Assembly (NCBI RefSeq): GCF_014635305.1
Contig: NZ_BMCS01000001.1
Coordinates: forward strand, 868,001-932,000
Origin: Williamsia phyllosphaerae
Lineage (GTDB): Bacteria; Actinomycetota; Actinomycetes; Mycobacteriales; Mycobacteriaceae
Direction of reading: 5' to 3'
DNA: 64,000 bases
The position numbers and the translations under genes are program-made. Shown here in pieces: positions 17,721-26,005 of this stretch; positions within the stretch are counted from its first letter, which is position 1; each line of letters begins with the position of its first letter. A model generated the notes under the pieces. The model searched no databases. It worked only from the letters and a program-made list of their open reading frames with translations, and had not been told where the DNA came from.

Positions 17721-18962
17721 ATGGCCCTGATCTCCGACGTCCCGGTTCGCCTCGCGACACGTCGCCCCTGGCTGCCCGGTGCCGTCCGAGCCGAACTCGA
17801 GAACGATCCGCGTCCGCTCACCGGGAAGAGATCACCGCGCGACGTGCTGGTCGACGTGCTCATGATCCTGCTGGCCGTCGGCATCGGATTGCTCGGTGCG
17901 GTTCCACGGTTCCACGGTCACACCCTCAACCTCATCGCAGATCTGGCGGTCGGAGCCGCGTGCTGCGTCCTGCTCCTCTGGCGCCGACGCTGGCCGGTCC
18001 CGGTGGCCGTCGCGATCAACCTGGTCTCCATCCCGTTCGCCGGGGCCGGCGGCGCGGCCTACCTCGCCATCTTCTCCCTCGCCGTGCACCGGCCTCCGCG
18101 TTACTCGCTGGCGGTCGGCGCGCTCGGTATCGGGGCCGGGTTCGTCAACTACATGATCGTCGGGGTCGACAACGGCTTCCTCTTCAACGCGTTCTTCCTC
18201 GTCCTGCTCATCGCGGGCGCGATCGGCTGGGGCACGTCGATCCGTAACCGTCGTCAGCTGCTGATCTCGTTGGCCGAACGCGCCCGGCGGGCGGAGTCCG
18301 AGCAGCGCGAACGCCTCGCCGCGGCCCGGGCGGTCGAACGCGAACGCCTCGCGCGGGAGATGCACGACGTGCTCGCCCACCGGATGAGCCTGCTGTCGGT
18401 GCACGCGGGCGCGCTGGAGTACCGGCCGGACGCCCCGGCCGCCGACATCGCGCGTGCCGCGGGGGTCATCCGCAGCGGTGTGCACCAGATGCTCGAGGAC
18501 CTACGCGACGTCATCACCATGCTCCGCGACGACTCCGAGGACCTCGCCGCGCAAACCAACTCACTGGCGACGGTGGACACCCTGTTCGACGAGGCGCGCC
18601 AGGCCGGTAGTCCCGTCCACGCCCACGTCGAGGTCGCCCACGGCGACGAGGTGCCCGGCGTCGTCGGACGCACGGCGTTCCGGGTCGTCCAGGAGGGGCT
18701 GACCAACGCACGCAAGCACGCGGGCACCGTTGCGGTGGGCGTCGACATCGTCGGCGGGCCGGGCAGCGGCCTGTCGATCACGATCAGCCAGCCGCTCAAC
18801 CACACGTGCGACCGGGAGAAGATCCCCGGCGCGGGTTCCGGCCTCGCCGGGCTCGACGAGAGGGTCACACTCGCGGGCGGGACCCTCTCGCACGGCGTCG
18901 TCGAACATCGTTTCGTGTTGTCCGCCCAACTGCCCTGGGAGAAGGGAACCATCGGTGTCTGA
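17721..18962 (+). CDS. two-component sensor histidine kinase (NarL/DesK type)
   Basis: The 413-residue membrane kinase has about six hydrophobic segments between residues 40 and 172, then a HisKA_3 dimerisation segment with phosphoacceptor His215 in REMHDVLAHRMSLL, and an ATPase domain with FRVVQEGLTNARKHA and GSGLAGLDERVTLAGG. It pairs with the response regulator that follows, overlapping it by 8 bp. The sensed signal is unknown. ATG 17721 is the most likely start; the frame is open upstream but overlaps the divergent VOC gene. Confidence 0.9.
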   Translation: MALISDVPVRLATRRPWLPGAVRAELENDPRPLTGKRSPRDVLVDVLMILLAVGIGLLGAVPRFHGHTLNLIADLAVGAACCVLLLWRRRWPVPVAVAINLVSIPFAGAGGAAYLAIFSLAVHRPPRYSLAVGALGIGAGFVNYMIVGVDNGFLFNAFFLVLLIAGAIGWGTSIRNRRQLLISLAERARRAESEQRERLAAARAVERERLAREMHDVLAHRMSLLSVHAGALEYRPDAPAADIARAAGVIRSGVHQMLEDLRDVITMLRDDSEDLAAQTNSLATVDTLFDEARQAGSPVHAHVEVAHGDEVPGVVGRTAFRVVQEGLTNARKHAGTVAVGVDIVGGPGSGLSITISQPLNHTCDREKIPGAGSGLAGLDERVTLAGGTLSHGVVEHRFVLSAQLPWEKGTIGV

Positions 18963-19623
18963 TCCGATCCGACTGCTGCTCGTCGACGACGAATGGCTGG
19001 TGCGTGCCGGGCTGAGGACGATGCTCAGCGGTGGGGCCGACATCGAGATCGTCGGTGAGGCGGCCGACGGTGAGGATGTCTCCGACCTCGCAGTGGAGTC
19101 GCGCGCCGACGTCGTCCTGATGGACATCCGCATGCCGCGGGTGAACGGTCTCGTCGCAGCCGAGCGTCTGCGCGCACTCCCCGATCCGCCCCACGTGGTG
19201 ATGCTGACGACCTTCGACGCCGACGATCTCGTCGTGCGTGCGCTGCGCGCAGGCGCGAGCGGGTTCCTGCTCAAGGACACCCCGCCGCGCGAGTTGATCG
19301 CGGCGCTGCACTCCGTCGTCGCCGGAGACCCGATCCTCTCGCCGCAGGTGACGCGCCGGTTGATCGAACAGGTCACCGACCCGGACCCGGACGAACGCAA
19401 GGTCAGGGCGACCGGTCAGATCAGCGAGCTGACGCCGAGCGAGGTACGCGTGGCCGTCGCCGTGGCGCAGGGATCGTCGAACGCCGAGATCGCCCGCGAG
19501 CTGTTCGTGTCGATCGCGACGGTCAAGAGCCACATCTCGCACATCCTCGACAAGCTCGGTTTCAACAACCGTGTGCAGATCGCACTGCTGGTGCACGACG
19601 CGATGCCGGACAAGGTCGGCTGA
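18955..19623 (+). CDS. response regulator, NarL/FixJ (LuxR-type HTH) family
   Basis: The 222-residue protein has a receiver domain with acidic pocket D11/D12 and phosphoacceptor Asp57 (VVLMDIRMPRVNG). A C-terminal LuxR helix-turn-helix (about residues 155-215) contains LTPSEVRVAVAVAQGSSNAEIA and LFVSIATVKSHISHIL. The GTG start at 18955 has GAGAAGGGA upstream and overlaps the kinase stop, so kinase and regulator are co-translated. Targets are not evident. No transporter gene follows directly, unlike many DesKR-type loci. Confidence 0.92.
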   Translation: MSDPIRLLLVDDEWLVRAGLRTMLSGGADIEIVGEAADGEDVSDLAVESRADVVLMDIRMPRVNGLVAAERLRALPDPPHVVMLTTFDADDLVVRALRAGASGFLLKDTPPRELIAALHSVVAGDPILSPQVTRRLIEQVTDPDPDERKVRATGQISELTPSEVRVAVAVAQGSSNAEIARELFVSIATVKSHISHILDKLGFNNRVQIALLVHDAMPDKVG

Positions 19624-19710
19624 CGGTCACCGCACGACGGTAACGACGCGTCGGTACGCAGCGATACCAGGTGATAGTCGGAATCTTCTCAGTTCCATCT
19701 GGAGGTCACC

Positions 19711-19842
19711 ATGACCGAGTACTCCTACCCGGCCGCGATCGCGGCGATGTTCGCCGCCCTCGCCGCCGACAGCGTCGTCACCGAACCCCCGGCGACCGCA
19801 TCCGCCGCCGAACCCGACATCGGCGGTCCTGGCATCCGCTGA
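19711..19842 (+). CDS. 43-aa small protein, unknown
   Basis: A short frame starts MTEYSYPAAIAAMFAALAAD and ends GGPGIR. It has a strong ribosome site TGGAGG 5 bp before the ATG and codon use like that of neighbouring genes (mostly G/C in the third position). The first half is an Ala-rich, weakly hydrophobic helix; the second is Pro/Ala-rich and probably disordered. It lies 87 bp after the response regulator, on the same strand. It is too short for a domain call. The ribosome site and codon bias are the evidence that it is translated. Confidence 0.5.
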   Translation: MTEYSYPAAIAAMFAALAADSVVTEPPATASAAEPDIGGPGIR

Positions 19843-19937
19843 CCGGATTGCCGCCTCGGCGTCCGTTCTGACCGGTTGTGCGCCAACAGATTCGGACATC
19901 ACGGGGCCGTGGAGCGGTGGTGTGGTAGTCAGATGCG

Positions 19938-20492
19938 ATGAAGAAGTTGATGCTCGTCCTGGTGATCCTGCTGGCGCCGGCGCTGATCGCCACCGGTTGC
20001 AAGTCCTCGTCGGATTCCGCGGCGAGCAGCACCGCACCGTCGGCGAGCGCGGTGGCGTCGTCATCGGAGGGGGCGGACTGCCCCACGTCCAACACGACCT
20101 CGTTCGCGAAGACCAAGTTCGTGCTGCACAGCGGGCTCGCCTTCGGCGCGTTCCACCGTTACCTCTACAAGCCCTACAAGGCCGGCACGTTCTCCAAGGG
20201 AGCCGACGGGCGGGTGACCGCGTTCGTCAAGGGTGGTGTCGCGGCGTTGTTCATCAAACGTGAGGTGCGCCTGGCGTCGGAGGATGTGAAGGCCAACCCG
20301 ACTCTGTGCAAAGCCATCGCGGCGCCGCTCGCGAAGATCGGCGACACCGTGCAGGACGCCTTCGACAAGGTCAAGGGCGGGGACGCATCCGGGGTCGACT
20401 CGGTGAACTCCGCGATCAGCTCGATCACCTCGTCATCGAGCAAGAACGGCGTCGACATCAAAGAAGACGACAACCCGAACATCGGGGGCTGA
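19938..20492 (+). CDS. small lipoprotein, unknown function
   Basis: The 184-residue protein has signal MKKLMLVLVILLAPALIATGC with lipobox ATGC (Cys21), a Ser/Ala linker to about residue 45, then a helical domain containing two Cys (residues 48 and about 124) that could form an extracytoplasmic disulphide. Phrases include LHSGLAFGAFHRYLYKPYKAG and LCKAIAAPLAKIGDTVQDAFDKV. I do not recognise the family. It stands between the small protein gene and a convergent XRE regulator. Confidence 0.83.
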   Translation: MKKLMLVLVILLAPALIATGCKSSSDSAASSTAPSASAVASSSEGADCPTSNTTSFAKTKFVLHSGLAFGAFHRYLYKPYKAGTFSKGADGRVTAFVKGGVAALFIKREVRLASEDVKANPTLCKAIAAPLAKIGDTVQDAFDKVKGGDASGVDSVNSAISSITSSSSKNGVDIKEDDNPNIGG

Positions 20493-20501
20493 GCAGTCCG
20501 C

Positions 20502-20822
20502 TCAGGCCACCGCCCGCATCGCGACACCGGTCGGACGGGCCGGTACGGCGCGCGTGGTCATCTCGGTGAGCAGGTCGACCAGCTCACCGCCGAGGGACCG
20601 GGTGATCGCGCTGATGACCTCCGACGACGCCTCCTTGTGACCGCGTTCGATCTCCGAGAGGTAGGTCATCGAGACGCCGGCACGTTCGGCGACGTCTTTG
20701 AGGGTGCGCTCCTGGCGTCGGCGGGCCGAGCGAAGCGTGTCTCCGAGCAGTTCGCGCATCAACGGACCCTCGGCGCGCGCCGGGGTGGTCTGCTCGGCGG
20801 GAACCACATGGAGATCTGCCAT
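20502..20822 (-). CDS. XRE-family regulator, ClgR-like
   Basis: The 106-residue protein has a central helix-turn-helix: LGDTLRSARRRQERTLKDVAERAGVSMTYLSEIERGHKEASSEVI (residues about 24-68, given as contiguous blocks LRSARRRQ, LKDVAERAGVS, YLSEIERGHKEASSE). YLSEIERGxKEASSE is the ClgR signature; ClgR activates Clp protease and chaperone genes in actinobacteria. The usual recA/cinA/pgsA context is missing, so it may be a paralogue. ATG 20822 is chosen because GGAGG lies 5 bp upstream. A TAGGTT -10 box at 20860-20865 fits a short-leader transcript. Confidence 0.83.
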   Translation of the reverse strand: MADLHVVPAEQTTPARAEGPLMRELLGDTLRSARRRQERTLKDVAERAGVSMTYLSEIERGHKEASSEVISAITRSLGGELVDLLTEMTTRAVPARPTGVAMRAVA

Positions 20823-20918
20823 CGATGCCTCCGGTGTCTGCGATACGGGAATGTCCTCCAACCTAGTGGTGCCCCGCGCAGTCGGCCCGTGTCGCTCGGC
20901 GATTCCGCTCACAGCGGA

Positions 20919-21668
20919 TTAACTCCGCAGCTCGGTGCCGACGCGGGCGGTGAGGCCGTCGAGCAGGACCCCGAGACCGAAGTCGAGCTCGTCGTCGTAG
21001 AACGTCGAGTCCCCGCCCGACCGCATCTCCCGGGCCGCGGCCAGCAGGGCGGGATACCGCTCCTCGTCGACGACCGCCTCGATGGTGGCCTCATAGGCGC
21101 CGTCGTCGCGTGACGTCGTGCCGTCGTGGCCGATGGCACCGAGTTGCAACGACTGCCGGACGTGATTTCGGACGAACCCGTCGAGCACCAACAGCGACGA
21201 CATCTTCTCCTGCGCGGCGAGAGTGGTGCCGTCGAATGCCCGTACCCCCGACTCGGTCCAGGCCAGGACGTTCGGCGTCACCGGGGCCTGGTGCATCGGC
21301 ACCGACACCACCCACGGGTGTGCCACGAGCGCGGCCGCCAGCGCGCGAGACCAGCGTTCGGCGCGCGTACGCCAGTCCTCCCGGTCGGCCCAACGCACCG
21401 CGGGTGGTCCATACGCCTCGTCGAGCATGACCATCCACAACTCGTCCTTCGAGTCGACGTAGCGGTACAGCGACATCGTCGTCATCCCGAGCGCGGCACC
21501 CACCGCCTTCATCGACACCGCCTCCAGTCCACTGCGGTCGGCGATCGCCACCCCGGCGGCACCGATGTCCCGGATCCCGACACCGGGTTTGGGGCCGCGG
21601 CGAACCTTCGTCTCTCGATCCCAGAGCAGCTGGAGATACCGCGGCATGAGGGCGACGTCGCTGGTCAT
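20919..21668 (-). CDS. TetR/AcrR family regulator with TetR_C tetracycline-type C-terminal domain
   Basis: The 249-residue protein has an N-terminal helix-turn-helix with LEAVSMKAVGAALGMTTMSLYRYVDSKDEL (residues about 48-77, shown as blocks MKAVGAALGMTTMSLYRYV) and a long C-terminal ligand domain. It is divergent from a DHA2-type multidrug MFS gene (start 21767), the classic arrangement for a drug-responsive repressor and its efflux pump. The 98-bp gap carries two GTACGCA repeats that may be its operator. ATG 21668 is preferred over the open upstream extension, which would overlap the MFS gene. Confidence 0.88.
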   Translation of the reverse strand: MTSDVALMPRYLQLLWDRETKVRRGPKPGVGIRDIGAAGVAIADRSGLEAVSMKAVGAALGMTTMSLYRYVDSKDELWMVMLDEAYGPPAVRWADREDWRTRAERWSRALAAALVAHPWVVSVPMHQAPVTPNVLAWTESGVRAFDGTTLAAQEKMSSLLVLDGFVRNHVRQSLQLGAIGHDGTTSRDDGAYEATIEAVVDEERYPALLAAAREMRSGGDSTFYDDELDFGLGVLLDGLTARVGTELRS

Positions 21669-21696
21669 GACGCCATCGTAACGAATTGCTTGCCTC

Positions 21697-21729
21697 GTAC
21701 GCAGATACGTCCTAGCATCCGTGTACGCA
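21697..21729. promoter_or_regulatory. GTACGCA direct repeats in the TetR/MFS divergent promoter
   Basis: GTACGCA occurs at 21697-21703 and 21723-21729, 26 bp apart, in the gap between the divergent TetR and efflux genes. This position is suitable for operator function. No perfect palindrome was found. Confidence 0.3.
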
Positions 21730-21766
21730 ATAAACAGATGATGTAATACACAGTTAGGAGTTCTCG

Positions 21767-23302
21767 ATGTTCGCTCGACGATCGCCATGGTGGGGCCTGG
21801 TCGCGTTGTGCCTGCCGATGCTGCTGGTGTCCATGGACGTCTCGGTCCTGTTCTTCGCCGTCCCCTACATCTCCGCCGACCTCGATCCCACTCCGGCGCA
21901 ACAACTCTGGATCTTCGACGTGTACGGGTTCGTCCTCGCCGGGTTGTTGCTGACGATGGGCGCGGTGGCCGATCGCATCGGGCACCGTCGACTGCTGTTG
22001 ATCGGGGCCGTCGGGTTCAGCGCGGCGTCGATTCTGGCCGCCTATGCTGACAGCGCCACCACGCTCATCGCGGCGCGCGCCCTGCTGGGTGTCGCGGGCG
22101 CGACCTTGATGCCGTCCACGCTCGCGCTCATCCGACACCTGTTCGACGACCCGCGGCAACGCACCACAGCGATAGCGACGTGGACGGCCGTGATGTCCGG
22201 CGGTGTCGCGGTCGGACCGATCATCAGCGGTTTCCTGCTCGATCACTTCTGGTGGGGCTCGGTGTTCCTGATCAACGTCCCGGTGATGATCGCGCTGCTG
22301 TTCGTCGGCCCGTTCCTGCTGCCGGCGGGCACCGGCGACCCGACCCGGAAGATCGACCTGCCGAGCTCGGTGCTCGCTCTGGCGACCCTGCTGCCGGTGG
22401 TGGGTGGGATCAAGGCGATGGCCACCGACGGGTGGAGCCTCACGAACGGCGGGATCGTCGTCGCCGGGGTGGTCGCCGGGATCGCCTTCGCGATACGACA
22501 ACTGCGCCTGGATCACCCACTGATCGATCTCCGATTGTTCTCCGATCGCCGCTTCTCGACCTCGATCTGGATCAATCTCATCGCCATGTTCGGCGTCATC
22601 GGCAACGCGATCCTGATGACGCAATACCTGCAGTCGGTGCTCGGGTACTCGCCACTCATCGCCGCGCTGTGGAGCCTGGCGCCGACCGTCGCGGTCGGGT
22701 TCGCCGCGCCCGCATCGACCGCACTCGCCGCGCGGTTCGGCAGGCCGGCGGTGATCAGCGGCGGGTTGTCGGTCGCCGCATCCGGATTCGTGGTGCTGGC
22801 CACGACGACGGGGACGTCGTCGTTGCTCGCCGTGCTCATCGGTGCCGGACTGCTCGCGGCGGGCCTCGTCGCGACGACCGCTCTGGTCGCCGACCACATC
22901 GTCGGGGTCGCGCCCGCCGATCGCGCGGGGTCGGTCGCCGGTCTGTTGGAGACGACCAGCGAACTGGGCGGTGCCCTGGGCATCGCCATCCTCGGCAGCG
23001 TCCTGAACATGTTCTACCGCAGCGGTTTCGACAGCAGCGCGCCCGGCGTGGACACCTCGGCGCGGGAGAGTCTCGGCGGTGCGGTCGCCACTGCGGGTCG
23101 GGTGGGCGGCGAGGCAGGCGCACAGATCCTGCGCGCCGGCCGCGAGGCCTTCGTCGGGGGCCTGCACGGGTCGGCCATCGCGGGCGCGATCCTGCTCGCG
23201 GCCACCGCGGTGGCGGCCGGGCTGCTCCTACGACGGGATGAGCCGTCGGCCGATCACCCCGCTCAGACGCGGACACCGAAGACGACGACATTGCGCTCGT
23301 AA
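21767..23302 (+). CDS. MFS drug-efflux transporter, DHA2 (14-helix) family
   Basis: The 511-residue protein has fourteen predicted helices. Family phrases are LLVSMDVSVLFFAVPYISADL, LWIFDVYGFVLAGLLLTMGAVADRIGHRR (loop motif GAVADRIGHRR), and AIATWTAVMSGGVAVGPIISGFLLDHFWWGSVFLINVPV (motif C-like GPIISG). It matches the EmrB/QacA/LfrA group, proton-driven exporters of cationic drugs and dyes. TTAGGAG lies 6 bp before the ATG. Its end overlaps the convergent sortase gene by 40 bp. The divergent TetR gene is the probable regulator. Confidence 0.92.
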   Translation: MFARRSPWWGLVALCLPMLLVSMDVSVLFFAVPYISADLDPTPAQQLWIFDVYGFVLAGLLLTMGAVADRIGHRRLLLIGAVGFSAASILAAYADSATTLIAARALLGVAGATLMPSTLALIRHLFDDPRQRTTAIATWTAVMSGGVAVGPIISGFLLDHFWWGSVFLINVPVMIALLFVGPFLLPAGTGDPTRKIDLPSSVLALATLLPVVGGIKAMATDGWSLTNGGIVVAGVVAGIAFAIRQLRLDHPLIDLRLFSDRRFSTSIWINLIAMFGVIGNAILMTQYLQSVLGYSPLIAALWSLAPTVAVGFAAPASTALAARFGRPAVISGGLSVAASGFVVLATTTGTSSLLAVLIGAGLLAAGLVATTALVADHIVGVAPADRAGSVAGLLETTSELGGALGIAILGSVLNMFYRSGFDSSAPGVDTSARESLGGAVATAGRVGGEAGAQILRAGREAFVGGLHGSAIAGAILLAATAVAAGLLLRRDEPSADHPAQTRTPKTTTLRS

Positions 23303-23862
23303 CTCCCGGCGTCGCTGTCGAAGTCGCCGCCGCAGGTGATCAGCCGGATCTCGTCGGCGGCGATCGCCCCGAACACCTCGCCGGTCGGGAAGCGATCCTT
23401 GCCGTACTCCCCGGTTCGCTCGACGCGGTAGACGGCGGTGGCGCCCGCGGTGTCGACCAGTGTCACCTCCGCGCCGGGAGTCAGTTCGGCGAGACGAGCG
23501 AAGACGGCCGGCCCGGTGGTGGAGTCGACATGGCCGGCCAGGACGGTCGGACCTCGAGCGCCGGGGCGACCACCCCCGGTGAACCACCCGACGTCGCCGT
23601 AGTCGGCGGGCACCTCCATCTCGCCGTCCTCGGCGATACCCAGATCGATCAAGGGCTCGTCGAGATCGATCGCCGGCACGACGACCCGCGATGGCGGCGG
23701 CGCAACCGCGACCGGGGCGGGGCGTGCGGCGGGCGCCGGTGCGGCGGCGGATTGCGCTGCCGCCGGTTCCGAACCGGTCGGGTCCGGCGCCGCCGCACAA
23801 CCCGTCATCATCAGCGCCGCCGCGACGACACCCGCCGCGGCCTGCAGTGGGGTACGGGTCAG
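23263..23862 (-). CDS. class F sortase, predicted lipoprotein with CTG start
   Basis: The catalytic triad is visible: His111 in LAGHVDS, Cys177 in RLITCGG and Arg190 in YERNVVV, the class F layout. Sortases join surface proteins to cell-envelope acceptors outside the membrane. The first ATG (23811) would leave an unusable MMTGC start. A CTG at 23862 adds LTRTPLQAAAGVVAAAL, which completes a lipoprotein signal (lipobox MTGC, Cys22), and overlaps the upstream CHRD stop as CTGA. I therefore extend to CTG, 199 residues; the minimal form is 23263-23811. The 3' end overlaps the MFS gene by 40 bp. Confidence 0.83.
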   Translation of the reverse strand: MTRTPLQAAAGVVAAALMMTGCAAAPDPTGSEPAAAQSAAAPAPAARPAPVAVAPPPSRVVVPAIDLDEPLIDLGIAEDGEMEVPADYGDVGWFTGGGRPGARGPTVLAGHVDSTTGPAVFARLAELTPGAEVTLVDTAGATAVYRVERTGEYGKDRFPTGEVFGAIAADEIRLITCGGDFDSDAGSYERNVVVFGVRV

Positions 23863-24599
23863 GATTGCGTCCCGTTTCGCTTGCGCATCACGAGTCCGGC
23901 GCCCGCGAGTGCGGCGACGCCCAGGGCCGCGACACCGACCGCGGGGGCGACGTTCGAGCTCGATGCGGTGCCGCCGCCACCGGCGTCGACCCCACCCACC
24001 GGAATCTGCGTCAGCTGGCCGCGGACGGCTCCCGCGCTGAACGCGGTGGTGTGGGTGTCGGCTGCGAAGGATGCCGGATCGGCCTCGATCTGCGCGAGGG
24101 TGAATCCGGTCCCGCTGTCCGCGTCGGCACCTTCCGGGGTCAGACCGGTGGTGAACGGGCCCTGCATGCAGCCGCTACTGGTTCGCGGGCCATCACCGAT
24201 CGGGGTCGGATCGGGGAACGCCAGTCGCGGCGGTCCCGCCTTGCCCGCGGCGGCCTGGTGGAGGTGGGTGGCGGTCTTGGCCGGACTCATGTAGCCGCCG
24301 CTGACCCCGTTGAGGGTGATGTCGTAGCAGACGATGTTCTGATCGGAATTGATCCGCAACGTGAAGGTGCCGGTCGCGCCCGGCTCCCCCGGTTTCGGGG
24401 CGCCCTTGGCGTCGAGCACCTGATCCGGGGTCGCCATCGCGGTGAATGCACTGGTGAACGAGCTCGGCTCGGCAACCGTGGTCTCCGCGCCGGCGGGTGC
24501 CGCGGTCACCGACAGCAGCACGGCGGCGGCAACGGTTCCTCCGGCGAGAGCGATCGGTCCGGTTGTCATCGGTCGTCGGGTACTCAGTTGTCGCGTCAT
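23859..24599 (-). CDS. CHRD-domain surface protein
   Basis: The 246-residue exported protein has a signal peptide to about residue 38 (ending APAGA), a CHRD domain (about 45-205; LRINSDQNIVCYDITLNG, ATHLHQAAAGKAGPP, FSAGAVRGQLTQIP) and a Gly/Ser linker. A C-terminal membrane helix with basic tail MRKRNGTQS follows, the shape of a sortase substrate. No LPxTG is present; the closest segment before the helix is SNVAPAVG. It is directly upstream of the class F sortase. GGAAGG lies 8 bp before the ATG. A candidate ECF promoter, TGAAC-N17-CGTA, lies at 24650-24675 on this strand. Confidence 0.85.
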   Translation of the reverse strand: MTRQLSTRRPMTTGPIALAGGTVAAAVLLSVTAAPAGAETTVAEPSSFTSAFTAMATPDQVLDAKGAPKPGEPGATGTFTLRINSDQNIVCYDITLNGVSGGYMSPAKTATHLHQAAAGKAGPPRLAFPDPTPIGDGPRTSSGCMQGPFTTGLTPEGADADSGTGFTLAQIEADPASFAADTHTTAFSAGAVRGQLTQIPVGGVDAGGGGTASSSNVAPAVGVAALGVAALAGAGLVMRKRNGTQS

Positions 24600-24649
24600 G
24601 TCGTGTGCCTTCCGGTGGGGTGTGGGGCAGGCGAGCCCTCAGCAGGGTC

Positions 24650-24676
24650 TACGACGACCGGTGCCACAATGTTCAA
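24650..24676 (-). promoter_or_regulatory. candidate ECF-sigma promoter for the CHRD-sortase operon
   Basis: The minus strand reads TTGAAC (24676-24671), 17 bp, then CGTA (24653-24650), similar to the TGAAC / CGT layout of mycobacterial SigL-type promoters. It lies between the CHRD gene and the divergent ECF sigma gene. Confidence 0.3.
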
Positions 24677-24707
24677 GAGTTGGTAAAGAACTTTTGTCAG
24701 CTCGACC

Positions 24708-25265
24708 GTGAACGCCACGAATGGCGCCGACGTATCCACCGACATGAGCCTCGGGAGCGTGATCGAACTGCACTTCGACGTCGCGTCCGCATTCGACGAG
24801 CACGCTTCGGTCATGCTGGGGTTCGCCGTCAACGCCCTGCGGGACAGGACGCTGGCCGAGGACTGCGTTCAGGAGACGTTCGTGCGGGCCTGGCGGGCGA
24901 GAGCGCGATTCGATCCGGGTCGCGGTAGCGTCCGGACCTGGCTGTTCGCGATCGAACGCAACGTCATCATCGATGCGCAACGGTCCGCCGCGCGCCTGCC
25001 GGTCCCGACGATGAGCCTGCTCACCGACGATCCGGGTCAGCTCCGTGACGGCAACGACGACACCATCGAACGGCTCCGGATCGTCGAGGCCCTCGCCCTG
25101 CTGAGCCCGGAGCATCGGCAGGTGATCGTGGCGGTGCATCTGACCGGTACCACCTACACCGAACTCGCCGCGTCCACCGGCGTGCCGGTGCGGACTCTGC
25201 GCACGCGCGCGTTCTACGGTCTGCGCGCGCTGCGAAATCATCTCGACGACCAGGAGGACCGATGA
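24708..25265 (+). CDS. ECF family RNA polymerase sigma factor
   Basis: The 185-residue protein has region 2 (about 30-95; LAEDCVQETFVRAWRARARFD and VRTWLFAIERNVIIDAQR) and region 4 (about 120-175; LALLSPEHRQVIVAVHLTGT and LAASTGVPVRTLRTRAFYGLRAL). It resembles SigL/SigK-type ECF factors. The stop overlaps the anti-sigma ATG (25262-25265). It is divergent from the CHRD-sortase pair, which suggests it controls that envelope operon. GTG 24708 is the first in-frame start; ATG 24744 is an alternative, and neither has a good ribosome site. Confidence 0.9.
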   Translation: MNATNGADVSTDMSLGSVIELHFDVASAFDEHASVMLGFAVNALRDRTLAEDCVQETFVRAWRARARFDPGRGSVRTWLFAIERNVIIDAQRSAARLPVPTMSLLTDDPGQLRDGNDDTIERLRIVEALALLSPEHRQVIVAVHLTGTTYTELAASTGVPVRTLRTRAFYGLRALRNHLDDQEDR

Positions 25266-25981
25266 GCCAGGACGATGGCCGTCGCGGCGAGCTCATCGCC
25301 GGCGCGGTCGGCGACGACCTGACCGCCGCCGAGAACGAAGAACTACGCGCCCTCGCGGCAGACGATCCGAGTGTCGACCTCGAGATCGCCGAGCTCCGCG
25401 CGGTGGTGGGCCGTATCGGCGATCATCCGTCGCTGCCGTGGGTGAGCGCCGAGCCGTCGCCGGAACTGCGCTCGCGCGTCGTCGGCGGTCAGCACTTCGG
25501 CGCCACGGAACCGGCACCAACCGTGACACCGTCGCCCCGACGACGGCCACGTCATCCCCGACTGCTTCTCGCGGCGGCGGTGGTACTCGGGCTCGTCGTG
25601 GGTGCCGGGACGGTTCTCGGCATCACCTCGGCCGGTTCCGACTCCCCGGTGACGGGTCCACCGGGCACTCTCGGCGCCTACGAGAGCATCGACTTCTCCG
25701 ACGTGGCGTCCGGCCTCGACATCGACGGCAGCCTGGTCGCCCACACCTGGGGAACCGAGACCGTCCTGGAGATGGACGGCGTCCCCGATCGCGGTCGGTA
25801 CGGCGTCTTTCTCGTCGAGCGATCCGGTGCGCGTCTCACCTCGGGCACCTTCCTCGGGAGCACCGTGACCATCGACTGCCGGATGAACGCGGCCGTCCTG
25901 CGAGAGGACGTCACCGGTGTGGAAATCCGGCGCGCCGACGGCTCTGTCCTCGCAACCGCGCAGGTGCCTGCCACCGGGTGA
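25262..25981 (+). CDS. membrane anti-sigma factor (RskA/RslA-like)
   Basis: The 239-residue protein has a cytoplasmic N-terminal sigma-binding part (1-95), one membrane helix (about 100-122) after a basic RRRPRHPR segment, and an extracytoplasmic C-terminal domain (RskA-like). It should hold the co-encoded sigma factor inactive until a signal triggers release. The zinc-binding HxxxCxxC motif seen in many anti-sigma domains is absent. The ATGA overlap with the sigma gene supports equal production of the two proteins. Confidence 0.85.
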   Translation: MSQDDGRRGELIAGAVGDDLTAAENEELRALAADDPSVDLEIAELRAVVGRIGDHPSLPWVSAEPSPELRSRVVGGQHFGATEPAPTVTPSPRRRPRHPRLLLAAAVVLGLVVGAGTVLGITSAGSDSPVTGPPGTLGAYESIDFSDVASGLDIDGSLVAHTWGTETVLEMDGVPDRGRYGVFLVERSGARLTSGTFLGSTVTIDCRMNAAVLREDVTGVEIRRADGSVLATAQVPATG

Positions 25982-26005
25982 ACCCGCCGCGCGATGATGG
26001 TGCGC

